A stretch of DNA of 64,000 nucleotides, from the NCBI GenBank assembly GCA_001683735.1, contig LUGG01000015.1, positions 744,001 to 808,000 on the forward strand, in the 5' to 3' direction. The notes under the pieces were generated by a model. It did no database searches. It was not told the DNA's origin and worked only from the letters and a program-made list of their open reading frames with translations. The stretch is from Grifola frondosa. Its lineage: Eukaryota > Basidiomycota > Agaricomycetes > Polyporales > Grifolaceae. How positions within the stretch are numbered: position 1 is the stretch's first letter; each line of letters begins with the position of its first letter. The position numbers and the translations under genes are program-made. This document shows positions 36,008-47,819 of the stretch, piece by piece.

Positions 36008-39000
36008 CTACAGATGTCCGTAAGAGTGAAGGATGTTCTTAAAAGTGACCTTCTCGGTCCCATTGACAGCGGTTGGAGACTGATTCATCTCGATATCATT
36101 CTCCCGTTCATTATGAGGAGATTCCTGAAATTCATATGGGAGCATAACGGCGCGGTCGATAGCCACCGGGAGACCGCGATGTCGTCCTCGGAGCATCACG
36201 AGACAGACGATCAGCTTGGACAATGGGCGAAATACTCCGGAGAGGAGTAATTAGCCTTGCGTCCCAGCGTCACACAGCGGAACAAGAAAAGGAGTCGACA
36301 TCACTCACAAAGGGTATACCAAGACTCATACCGACAGTTCCGTAAGCCGAAACCAGTTCGAACACTATGAAAGATCATTAGATACATAGTCCAAGCGGTG
36401 ATTGCTGTCGCTTACATATTGAGAAAATATTGAACCAGGTTGCATTGTTTGCATCGTCGAGGCCATCGCGCTAGCGTCATGCAGATTGTTAATAGCAGAT
36501 AGGTCGGGCTATATTTACTCATCCTACCTCTATGATACACACTAGAAACAATGCCAGTGAAAGCCACCACATATCTAGACCACGTGTGTTAGAAATCGCG
36601 AAAGCTTCAACGTTGAGGGAGACATACCGAAAGACAGCTGCTTCCGCATGTGCATAGCCAGATACCGACCCCATACCTTGGCTCGATTGCCCGTCGGGGT
36701 AAAATCCACCTCGTCCATAGAGCTACGGTCGTCTTCTTCAAAGACTCCCATAGACTTTTCCTCATAGACGTTCGTTGATCGCACACTGATAGCGTAGCAA
36801 TGTGAAAAAGGGTACCGCTGACACTCCTTTGCTACAACATACCTCATGGCAATCGGGTCTAGTTTATTCGAACTTAGCGAGACGTGAACCTCGAAAAGGA
36901 TATGACACTTACAAACGCTGATATACATCATGATCACATACAGCACCCTGCAAACATGTCAGAAGCAATAATTGCGAGACTTACGATATATACACACTTC
37001 ACAGCAGGCGCAAGAGCAGACAGTGCGATAGTGCCGAAGCCTGCCGCTCGTACGGCGGTGGCCTGGAGTAAACCAATGAGAACACGAACACCTGCGGGTA
37101 TTGAAGCGATGGCTGGGTTGCCAATGTCTAATATGAGGAAGAAAATCCAATCGGTTCCACTGTATGTACACGTCAACACGTGAAGGTTTACAGCTAGTGG
37201 AACTGCTTACTTCAAGATAAATAGACGGCCAAGAGAAACCACGTCTGATGCGATGGAAAGAGGTATATGAAACACCGGCGAGGATGATCAAGAAGAAAAT
37301 GCAAAGTTTCATTTGCCCGGGACTGTCCCGGGGCAACTTTTGATAGGATCCATCTGCTGTCACACTCAGCGAAGTCGTGAGGGATAGAAAGAATACGAAC
37401 GTACATCTCGAATCGAAGACTAGTGCGAACCGAGCAATTAGCAACCATTCCGTACTATAGCAGGGAGAACTTACAATACAGGCTACGGGAGTAGTTAAGT
37501 CAATAAACGCCCCACTACAGCAATGACTCCCAAAACTTACAAATGCGGTATTGCCAGCCAAAATAAGGAATATCATAAACACAATCATAGGATATGCTTT
37601 TGAAAAGGCACCATGGACGTGTCTTCAAGAGACATTCCGGTGTTCGTATATGCAGACACTACTTGAAATGCAGAGAACCTACAGGAGTCGATGAGCAATC
37701 CATTAACTACTCGACAGAGCAAATGTACCATACCATACAGCTGAAACTGGGCGAAAGAGCATAGGAGGCACAAAGTCTTCATGCCAGCGGGGTATAGACA
37801 TGTAAGGGGCGATAACGATAAATGCCACAAGTTGCGAGATTACATGATACTATAAGAAAGATTAGGAATACGAATCCATCTCACCAATTTCATATACTTA
37901 CCCCGCCAACAATCCACAAGAGAGCGGTCAGTGCACGATACTCAACCCTCCGAGCTCTTCCAGCTGTTCGCGAGTCAAGCTCTCAAACGTAGAATTCCGC
38001 CCGACCACCGCTTCGAAAGAGATATAAGGGACGGGACGTGTCCCTGGCGGCAATGTACCACGCTGCGATGCATGTCTGTGTCCGCGGTATTGTGATTGTC
38101 CGGGCCAGCTTCCGATCCAGCTTCGGGAAGAAGCGACTGAATATTCAGATAATCACATGCGGCATGGGAAATCCACCGAACCCTCTGTGTAGTGTCCGTC
38201 TCTCCGACGGCGGCATGTCGTACGGCGCCGTCGCTGTCCGTGGTAGCGACATCGTCGGTCTACGAAACGATCCTGCAATCCAACGTAAATTGGCTATCGT
38301 GTAATGCAGGCGCAATCACGAAAATACTCACTCCGATCAGAGGATACATGTTGCCTAACTTCACCATCGCGATCACCGCCCTCATCCGTTTGGTCATCAA
38401 CACTTGTTCTGTCCACGGCGTTCAGCTCGCGGTTCGGGTGCGGCGTCGACGTGAACTCCACCGTCTGAGTGCGTGCTATCGACGGAGACCTCGACTGGGA
38501 AGCGACGTTGATCGTTTGAGAGCGGTGAAACGACCGTGCCCCTTCTGCAAGTTAGTCAAAACAAGTATCATAACCGGCTACGGCACCTACCTCGAATCAG
38601 CGGCGAAGCGGACGACTGGTGCAGTGTGCCAGGGTCCGACAGATGACGCTCACGTCTTTCGCCAATCATCAGCCACATACGTTCCGAACGAAGCCCCAAC
38701 GTCAAACTCACAGACTTTCCCCACCATCTCGAGTGCTAGACTCGACCGACGCCCCTGATGCACCCGCTCCTCGAACAGACGACTTTTGTGGCCCTAGCCG
38801 ACCGTCGTCCCGAGCTCGACCACCCGACTCGGACTGTCCTTCGCTGATCCAGCCACTCGGATCCACCAGTTTCGGTGCGTCGTTCATCCTCCGTATCATG
38901 TCTGGCCTCAGTCGAAACTGTCCGTGCTCTCTATCCGGACTCTCTTCGCCCAGCCTCAAGTCGTCAAACGACGTCAGGCGCGTACGCCGGGGAAACCGCA

Positions 39001-39780
39001 GAGCCTTTCCCACCCGTCGCCACCACGGCACAACGCGCACTCTCACGGGAGCATGCACCTGGGCCGCCACCCTGCGCGCCATCTCCGTCTTGATGATCCG
39101 TCGGAATTTGCGAGCGAAGAAACTTCTGCACTCGCGACCTAGATCAGACTCTACCGACAATGTGCGAAGAACGCTCACGAACCTCCGGATATACACCATC
39201 ACCCATGCAACCAAAACCTAATGTATGTCGATCTCGGTCACGACCGATCACAGCACAGACGGAAGTCATGCAACGACGGCAACGACTTACCGGGCTGCCC
39301 AGGCACATCTGGATGAAGAGCAACACTTGCTGAAACGGAGTCAAGGAGCTCAAGTTGACGGTGGTCAAACCACACACGGTCATGGCGCTAACGCAGTTGT
39401 ACAAGCAGTCTATGTAGGCGATGGGGAAATCCCCGTTGCAAGCAAAGAGTATTCCGGAGAATATGAGAGGTGTGAAGGTGCTAAATGAAAAGCGTCAGCG
39501 GGCAGTCGACACCGCGATACGACCGCTAATTCGTGAAGGCCAGCGGCGGAGTCACGATGACTAGACTGGCGAGTCTCTGATGATACCAACGGGCCTCGCA
39601 CAGGTGACCATTCTGTGCGTACCCCGCGCCTGCTGCGTGCGCCAACATGTGAATCACGCGAAGGAGAGAGAAGGACGCACAAAAATTGATATGCACCGAT
39701 AGAAATTTAGGTGATGTCGGACATAGGAAGCAAAGGTCTTGAGTCATTTCGGGAGCGCGTCGAGCAGGCGACGAGGGCAT
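36008..39780 (-). CDS. TRK1: Trk-type potassium transporter (complete copy)
   Basis: Plasma-membrane K+ uptake system with four pore loops. Seen in order from ATG 39780: HLNFYRVHI (first helix), CVSAMTVCGLTTVNLSSL (pore loop 1), FIQMCLGSP and VAWVMVYIRR. A long hydrophilic loop (about 38150-39200) comes next, then PYISFEAVVGRNSTF and LTREQLEELGG. The second half has SAYTNTGMSLEDTSMVPF (pore loop 2), ATAVRAAGFGTI (pore loop 3) and SAYGTVGMSLGIPF (pore loop 4), then RGRHRGLPVAIDRAVMLP and TAG at 36008. Many short introns and several 1-nt frame slips (for example in EELGG-VEYRAL near 37950) prevent a clean conceptual protein. The region from 38149 upward lies inside tandem unit 1, so only this copy joins both halves. 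Confidence 0.9.
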
Positions 39781-40345
39781 GGACGACTCGATATTAGACT
39801 GAATGGCACACCAAGATAATGTGGGGAAAAGCAAAGATCAGGCCTTGTTGGACGGTCATCCACTCGGTGGTTGATTGTTATTCAGAGCTGAAAGGCAGCA
39901 TCGACGCGCGGTTGCAATGGGTGAGATGACACGAGGGCGACGATGGTGGCGACGAGCAGAAGGCTGTAAACGTCGACGAAAATGATAAATTATGCATATG
40001 TAACTGAAACTTACACGCAAAGGTCGTGGAACAATTAACCATGTATACTATGTAGTCGATTAGGTAGTTTACATTATTCTTGTAGCATGCACTAATTGTT
40101 CATTAATTCTCAAATGTAAACGGAACCCCCCTTCTCTCATGAACTGAGAGATTTTCTATGCAACGTTGAGGCAGAATGCGGAGACAATTATCTGACGTAC
40201 TGTGCGACGTAATGAATACACACTAATATGCAGAGAAACCATCGCATATGCGTGGAATAACAACAAGATGCAAATGAACAGTAGCGAGACAGATCACCGA
40301 GGATGCGAAAAAAAACAGTGGCTACGTATAAAATAATCGGAGTGT
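39781..40345. other. AT-rich spacer between the eIF4G-like exon and TRK (unit 1)
   Basis: Presumably the TRK promoter. It contains an inverted repeat gaacaatta (40029-40037) / taattgttc (40093-40101) and an A-run near 40313. Equivalent spacers lie at 49440-50001 and 59010-59574. Confidence 0.45.
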
Positions 40346-40560
40346 CTATGAGGAAAGCAGGGACAGCAGCTTGTCACGTCCATCGACTTGCTTGCAGTCG
40401 CGAATTGCGCTCCTCATCAAGGCGGGCGCCATGCGTCATTGTGGCCTGAGATTGAACGCCTTCGGCACATCGATCGCAATGTCGTCGAGGATCTCAGCAG
40501 CCTGGAGAAAGCCTTGCTCGAAGGATGCCAAGCCGAGCGTCGATCCAGACCCCAAGCGCC
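40346..40560 (-). pseudogene. eIF4G-like C-terminal (MA3) exon fragment, unit 1
   Basis: The minus strand reads AEILDDIAIDVPKAFNL, then, after frame slips, DEERNSR and DKLLSLLSS before TAG at 40346. This resembles the last part of an MA3 domain and C-terminus of eIF4G. Nothing upstream (to the right) in the unit looks like the rest of eIF4G. Only a small conserved stretch supports the call. Confidence 0.45.
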
Positions 40561-43500
40561 CGTCTGCGTTCCTTGCATCGCTCCATCTTACTCGCCTGTC
40601 GCATCGACTCGCCTGTCCGCACTCAGCGCTGCTCCAACGCGTTCGCCATTCCAAGTCTCCGCCCAAGCAAGACTCTTTGCTCGTCCTGTCATCTCTCGCC
40701 TCACTCGTCTTCGCCCGTCCATCCACGCTGCACAGCATCCCATGCGACAACTCTGCAACGCCGCAGCTCGACGCTTCGACCTCTCTCCGTCCACTCCGCC
40801 GTCCTCGCTGCCTCCAGACTTTGCGACGCTGCATGTGCATCGTCGAGCTCCTCGTACGTCTCTTGCTCTCTTCGCATTCTCCTCGCAGTCCACTCGCCGG
40901 GCACCCACAGCGCGACTAGCAACGCTGTATCACGCAGCGCTGTGCCCGTCCACTCTCGCAATCCATACATCCCCATCCCCATGCTTCCCCTCTCGCCGTC
41001 GCCGTGTTCGCTCGTATCACGTCGGCGCGCGTTTGTGTGCAACGCACTCACGAGGTGCGTGCCGTCCGTGCTACACACACATCCTGTCGCGTGTACACAC
41101 ACTCATTCCGCTCTCCACAGCTGACATGGTCCGTCTTCCGGCGCGTAGACGTGCGGGGCGCATGCGGTCACCCTTCCCAATCATGACAGTCTCGAAACCG
41201 CGCCATCAACGCACGTTGCACGCAAACGACACACATCTTCCACTCGCTCCGCCCACCTCCTACGTCTCTCCGCCACCCCAGTCCCGTCCTACTCGAGCAC
41301 AACCCGCACCTAGACTTTCGCACACACACACCCGGCATCAGTGCAACTCGCTACACATCGCGTCGTGCGTGCTACTATCACACGAGCCATGCAGGACACT
41401 GCCCCGCGTCGGCGGAAACGCAGTCGACTCTTGGCTGTGTTGAGGCTGAAGTAGAATGCAATGAACTACTTGGTGCGCGCATTAACCACATTCCGCGCCA
41501 GACTGACTTCCTACGGGCGTACAGATACTCAATTTGTTTTCCACCATCAATTGCCGGGCCAAGTTAACACTCGGCACCCCCCTCCGACGCGTACACATGC
41601 TCGACGCACACGGTAAGATATGACCAACTATAGCATGTATTAAAATCGACTACGTAGGATACACCGTGCGCGAACGACGCGTATCTCCCCGACTCGCCAC
41701 CCATTTACTCCATTCCACCACAACGGCGCGGATTCGGCCTTGCACACATGCGGCGCGCGACTGGCGGGAACCGCAGGACGCTAACGGCACATCTACGCAC
41801 ACGTCGAGTCGGACTTTAGCACGTCCGCAGTGCTGCGCCCGACGACAGAGAGCCAGCATCCAAACCAGGGCCCGTCGGCCAACAGTCGTGCGATACACAA
41901 GTGCGCGCGTCCGAGCAGCGTCCTTTCAGTGATTCATGCCCAACTCTGCGGTGGCTGTGCGTTCTTGGACCACGGATCAGGTCTCTCGACGCGTTCACCA
42001 CCGTGCGCGCGCGCGGGCTTACACTCGCACTCGGCTGAAAACATGCAAACACATTGCCGTCAGCAACACAAGACGAGGATGACACATCACGTTCACACGA
42101 CGCACGCAATACGATGGTCACCGTGCGCTCCGTCCAAACGCCACCCTCTCGTCCGTCGCTGCCCGTCAAAATCAAGTCAAACATGCCGTCTCGTCAGCAT
42201 GCGTCGCAGCTCTAGCTTCTGGGCACCCGCTGCATCCGCTCGTAGCCTGCCATGAAGGCGGCATCTAGCTGTCCTGTGTGTCTACTCTACGCTACTGCTA
42301 CTGACGTATCGTGGGCGCACGCGGGAGATCACTCGTCTGGAGAACCGCCCGAATGGCACTCCTCCCCGGAGCGCGCGGTGGAATGCTGAGCAGACGCGTT
42401 CGCTGGAAGGGACGAGCGGAACATATGGACGTACCGGGTGGATACGGCGCGCGAGAGAGGGATGGCAGCGTGGACGATGCACCACGGGCATCGGCGGACG
42501 CATCCACCCCGAGCTTTGTGGACGGACGTAGATACACTGCATGTAATGTAGATGTCAGAGCGGTGCGCCGCCATCAGAATATGAGTGCGTACCGGGACCT
42601 AGTGCGGGCTTGTGGCGTACGGCGACCGCTGGAACGGACACGATGAGCACAATACAAAATGTAGCGGCGGGAAACAACCGTCAGACCATCCCGACGAGGG
42701 CGATGCGCATCGTGGAGGAGACAGCGCGTGGACGTGGACCTGTATGAAAATGCAGGCATGGACGAAGGGGAGGAGGTGGAAGTCGAAACGGGAGAATGCA
42801 GCCGATTAGGGGACCAACCCTCAACGACGCCTGTCTTAAATACCACTCCAACGCCCGATCCGCCCGCATCATTATCTACCTTTATTCCTGCCGTCCTGCC
42901 ACCCTTGACGCGAAACGGGGCAGCCCTCTCGTCAGCGCCGCCATCCCAATTTCCAAATCTCCCAATTTCTCGCCGACCCCAAATTCGCCTGATGCCCACG
43001 CAATATCCTGCGAAGACCATCAGAACGATCGGTGACGACACCAATTTACGGAAGGAGCGTACGTAGTACGTACCGTGCGCGAACGCCCTCCGTCCGCACC
43101 CCGTCCCATCCTGCAGTGTGTCCGTGTTCGTGCACCGCCGTGTGCGGTGCGCGCGGAATCCCGCCCGTCTACCCGACTGCCAGCTGGAAGCCAGTGTGCC
43201 AGCATGGCCACGGCGTGACCACCGACGGTCTGCTCGGGGGACATGCCTAGTGCTCCCGCACAGCCCGACCGCCGCTTCCAACAAATCCCGTACCAGAAAA
43301 AGGGTCATCAACGGCGACTTCGCACGCGACACATCCGCACCGGCGTACCTGGCGACCGCAGCCGGAGCGCTGCGAACGGCGAGACGTCCCCTTACGAAAC
43401 GCGCGATCGGAGACTTACCTATTGTGAGCAAATTCCGATCTGTGTGCCGTTCCATGAAGTTCGACTGGTGCGGAGGGGAGGGGACGGGATGTAGATGCAG

Positions 43501-44100
43501 GTGCAGATGCTTCCCCACGTCTGCAGTGCGTGCACACAGGTTCGCAATGCTGCGGGGGGAGGGAGGGAGGTGAGCGGCGGTGGTGCACGGAGTGTGGGCG
43601 ATTGACAAGTCGTACGTACGCACATGCCTGAAACGCTCCGCTGCATCTTCTCGTCTCCGCCGCGCAATCGGCGCCCATCTCCAGCCCTGGAGACCGGGGC
43701 CTTTTCCTGTTGGATATGGAAGAATTGGGTCTGTGGCAGCAGACGCCGCGTGCCACGACTAGACTTGTTGATGGTGGGCTTCGCTCGCCGTCGCCAGATG
43801 ACCTGGCGTGATGTCTGACATATCGTATATCGCCATCCACCGTCTGGCATTGAAGTGTCGAGTTCGACCAGGAGGGCGCCGTTCCACCATGTACGGTGAG
43901 AGCAAGGCCAGCATACGCCACATGTTCTGGAAGTCGCGCCATGCGCAGTTCCTCTGTAGCTGTCGGTGACATGCACAAACGAACATTCTGACCTGAAAAT
44001 AGACAAATTCCTCAGTGAGATCAGTAGCACAAAAGTCCGTGACCACCCTTGTTTCATCTAAGAACAACCACACCGGAAATAGCCACCCGGACGCTCGCGA
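40561..44100. other. GC-rich block without recognisable gene (unit 1)
   Basis: About 3.5 kb, rich in CG and TG dinucleotides, with overlapping long open frames on both strands (longest 42574-43623, minus). None matches a family I know, and frames break at different points in the three copies. Alternating tracts such as gtacgtagtacgtac (43060-43075) and gtgcgcgcgcgc runs (about 42000) occur. Equivalents are at 50211-53750 and 59788-63350. It may be an old repeat, noncoding DNA or a fast-evolving gene. Confidence 0.45.
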
Positions 44101-45698
44101 TCTTCGGTGGTCAAGATCTGTAAGCTAGCGAGAGCAAACCCTATGCGAGAAACACAGTGTGATTAGGGTTCGAATAGAAATCGACACGCCGCGACTGTCA
44201 CGCTGAAAAACTCACCGACGCCAAGATCAGATTCGTGTGCCAGCGAGACTCGGTTAGATCGCGAGCCTCGATTACGACGCATGCACGATTGGAAGATGTG
44301 TCGTCGCCGACGAAGCTCCATTGGACAGACACGCCAGACTCGCCTGGTTCGTCTCGTCATGTCTGTGGCGCTCAATATATATTTGGACATGTAAATGCTC
44401 GAGACGGAGAGAGCACTCACGAGTATTGCATGGACCTGTGGTCCACGAGCCGTGTGTTAATCACATCGCAAACGAATGAACTGACTCTGAGTAGTCGAGT
44501 TGATAGTCGCACTTCTCGCGATCGAGTCCTGTGTGATTGCCGAAACCGACTGAGTCGAAGAGTTGGAATCCAATCTGTTGAATAGAACAAATATAGATAC
44601 TTGGCGACGGGTTGGCTGAATGTACGGGTGAAGCATCAAAGTTCGCGCGTGTCTCGAGCGACTGATTTCGATGCCAGCAATGAAAATCACACCGAAAATC
44701 ACCTGGATCTCGCGAATTGGAGCTTGGATCAGGCTCACAACCCATCGTGCCGCCTGTTCGAGCCGGTCGAGTTGTCTCTGAGTGAGTATATACGAGTCCG
44801 ACACGGAGGGACCTTCGGAAACCTGAGAATGTCATGAAACTCAAACAAGACCGGCGCCAGATTGCCAGAAGTTGATAATTCAAAAGTTCGCACCAGACCT
44901 GTCGTTGCGCGAGATGAGCTGTGAGGTAGTGTTGTGATATCGAGATCATACATATTTCAGAGGTGACAGGTCCCGCCAGAAAGCAGCTGAGAATTGGAGT
45001 AATGAGTCGATTGCCCGCCTATCGCATGTTTCGAATTCGGATGATGTTGCAAAATCTCAGGCTGTTGATGCCCGATGGTTGAGTGTGCCGAGATTGATTT
45101 GTTTGCTAGAGGCTTCAATCTCACGCAGGTCTCCAATCGAATATCAAGGCTGCAAGAAGTTGAAAAGGCCACAGACAAGTTGGATGACAAGCAAACCGAA
45201 AGATTGAGCTCGCGACTTTCTGGATCGGAAGCTTCCGATCTTGTCGATCGGCACCGACGAGTCTCATAGAAAACCACAATGACATCAACAGAAAAAACCA
45301 ATATTTGTATTCATTCTCACTCCGGGACCGAGGTGTCAGTTTGAGTACCAGAATGAGGATGTGTGGCATGATTGTAAATGAGCAAGTAAAGCCTACAAGG
45401 CAATGAAAGCAACAGGATGATGGGAAAGTGAAGTACAGTGGTTTGACTGCCAGTGGTATGTACAATGGATTAAAAATGCTAGCAGTGATGGTGAAAACAT
45501 CAGAATCTGCATGACAATGTATCAGTGGATGTTAAATTGAAACATGATAAATGAGACACTAGAGGTAGTAAAGTGAGGGAAAAAAAGATAGAACACAAGA
45601 CTGTCTAGCTATCCCCAAGAATCCGAGCATAGCTTATAAGAGATGTTGTTTTGATTGCAATTGTCTGAATTTGACTGCCAATCTTTGATTTCCGAATT

Positions 45699-45743
45699 CT
45701 TATCATCCGCTGATAAGGAACAAGAATATCTTATCAGCAGATG
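45699..45743. repeat. Nested GATA inverted repeats
   Basis: cttatca (45699-45705) and tgataag (45711-45717) form a 7-bp stem. A longer imperfect pair, catccgctgataag (45704-45717) and cttatcagcagatg (45730-45743), matches at 13 of 14 positions. All arms contain GATAAG, the core site of fungal GATA factors. The same block is unchanged in unit 2 near 55270-55310. Confidence 0.55.
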
Positions 45744-46773
45744 TCACATCCACTTTGTGGCATAAAAAATAATGAGTTATCATTCTTATTTTTGGATAAA
45801 TCACCACTCACAATGCCATGCTATTCTGACAAACCCGTTGGACCAAATCATTTGGAAACATTGATTTTACATCATGAAACATCACAGCTGAATTTAGATG
45901 TATTTGAATTTTTATTAGCTGCTCCGAGGACATCCGCTCAGAATGTGGGTTGATCACGTCACCATATATTTCTGATTGGCTAATGAATTCTAGGGTGCAA
46001 TTATGTCATCAACAAAGTCAGGTCCCATGAGATGTCACGCGTAAATGCCGAGAACATTTGATTTTTCTGAAACATGGATGGTTTACAAAATTGACACGCA
46101 TCAACCAAACATATCGTGGTGACTGCACGTGCTTGTCTGTTTATCGTGTTTAGTACCTTCAGTACTATATAGATGGACACTCAACAAGAATGTTCTCGTT
46201 TATGCCATCCCTTGATATACCGTCACTATGTCTCCAGATGCTACTATGCTTCAGTCACCCAGTTGCCTCCTTCTCCTCTGTCTGCATCAATGCACCCTCG
46301 GAAGGCTGTTACATATATCGCCTTCCGGCGAGCGATCAAATATGAGGTTTGCTTATTATGGTGAGTACTCCTCCAATTGCAGATTTGACATGTCACTGAT
46401 GATCAGACCATCTTGTGACAGCTGGCACATCATTAAGTGTCGAGTCATAATTGGTATATCTGAAGTATTCAAGCATTTTGTCATCTCCGGTAGTTATGGG
46501 CAAATGTAGTTGGTGAGTCTGTATTTTTGCTACTTTGATGTTCAATGGCTGATTGAATTCCAAGTTTCAGATGTGCATCTGTCAAGGAGTCTTGTGCAGA
46601 GCTTCGTGCAGTGGTCGTGACATGTGAGCTGCGGATTCCATCACCAAAGGCCAAATCAGGCATGAAGCTTGACTTTCAGGTGCATGCAACAGGAGTCGAG
46701 TCATCCTCCCACGATTTGATCACATCAATGGACATTCTCCACCAGTCTTTGTGAGTGATTCACTTCATATTCG

Positions 46774-47072
46774 AGAAGTTGCACTAACACATTGTCTGAT
46801 AGTTCTCGCACACAACATTTTTCTCATGGTCACTCAGATTGCAGCATCTGAATGTCGTGATCTGGTCAAGTGTCAGTTGAGATGGCTGCCAGTGCCAGCT
46901 TTGCCGCATGCGCTTCCCAAGTAGCTTCTCAAAATGCCCACGAGCTGTCGAATTCCCATGGTCATCCTTGTTCAGGCTATAGAATTTCCATATACCTACA
47001 AAGTGACCCAAATGTGCGGGCCACCAGACCTGATAGTGAGTCCTGACAAATCCTTGGTATTTGTTCGTGAGT
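46774..47072. repeat. 299-bp block identical in units 1 and 2
   Basis: Identical base for base with 56347-56645, although both flanks differ at many positions. On the minus strand it is largely open (..WWPAHLGHFVGIWKFYS..). On the plus strand a TAG interrupts. Identity could reflect selection or recent gene conversion. Confidence 0.75.
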
Positions 47073-47482
47073 GAATCTCGTCGTGTCTGAGGATTCCAGC
47101 AACTCATGACTTCCGTACCAGTCCTCGAGCAACGATATCATCCTCGGGAGATTCAACACTGCAACACATTTGAATGCAGCTCAGGCAAGCATACCACTGG
47201 CTGAACACCATCTCGAGGTCCCATACTGTCAGCAAGTTTCTAGTACAATGATCCGGAACTTTGTGTAAGTGAAATTGACCAGATTTTGATTCTGCGACAC
47301 TCAGTTTTACTGATACACTTAATACAGGTAGAAACCCGAGCCACATCTCTTGTTGGAATCAACATGACAAGCTTGCAGGAGATAAATCAATATGTTCGTG
47401 GCCATGGTGTCAGAAACCGCAGTATGTCCATCTTGATTAGTTCATTGAAGAACTTGTCTGTTCTCGCTGACCTGCATGATAT

Positions 47483-47494
47483 GGGTTAGGGTTA
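47483..47494 (+). repeat. Interstitial telomere-like motif (unit 1)
   Basis: gggttagggtta, two units of the TTAGGG telomere repeat used by most fungi, 326 bp before the unit boundary. Confidence 0.45.
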
Positions 47495-47819
47495 CACTTT
47501 CCGGAAACAGAAAGAGAAACAGAAAGAGCGAGAAGATCGCGTCAGTCGTGTCAGTGCTGATGTCGCGGTCGGAAAATGTGTCTGGACGGGCATGCACATG
47601 TATGTATGTACGAGGGGGAGGACTGACCACGCTGGCCGTGCGCTTTGGTGAGTCTGCCGCCATGCGCACGGCCGGCTGCCACACAATAATGCGAGCTCCC
47701 CGCGGGGAGGGGAAACCATGTCAGTATGATGACAGAAATTGGTCGAAACAAGGCAAATTTTTCGTGTTTTTTCAACTCTGCAGCCAATCGTCGCACAAAA
47801 ACGTAAGCATCTTCTCAAA

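Larger units (their letters stand above)
38149..47819. repeat. Tandem array, unit 1 (9,671 bp)
   Basis: First of at least three direct copies of a 9.6-kb segment. The left edge is where TRK sequence common to all copies begins (ataatcacatg at 38149). Upstream of it this copy continues into the rest of TRK, whereas copies 2 and 3 are preceded by the right end of the unit (cgtaagcatcttctcaaa). It holds the TRK 5' half, an AT-rich spacer, an eIF4G-like terminal exon, a GC-rich block and an AT-richer block. Confidence 0.9.
44101..47819. other. AT-richer right half of the unit (unit 1)
   Basis: No gene recognised. Patches look exonic: intron-like gtgagt..tag pieces occur (for example 46751-46802), and short frames on both strands recur in unit 2. 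It also contains a GATA-type inverted repeat (45704-45743) and a two-copy telomere-like motif (47483-47494). Equivalent regions are 53751-57379 and 63351-64000. It may be a decayed gene or element; I assign no function. Confidence 0.4.

Noticed and set aside
42574..43623. Long minus-strand open frame (about 349 codons) in the GC-rich block of unit 1
   Set aside because: Frame ends and continuity differ between the three units, equally long frames exist on the opposite strand, and no family signature is visible. GC-rich DNA produces such frames by chance.
44101..47819. A retrotransposon or DNA transposon in the right half of the unit
   Set aside because: No reverse transcriptase, integrase or transposase motif, no long terminal repeats and no clear terminal inverted repeats were found.
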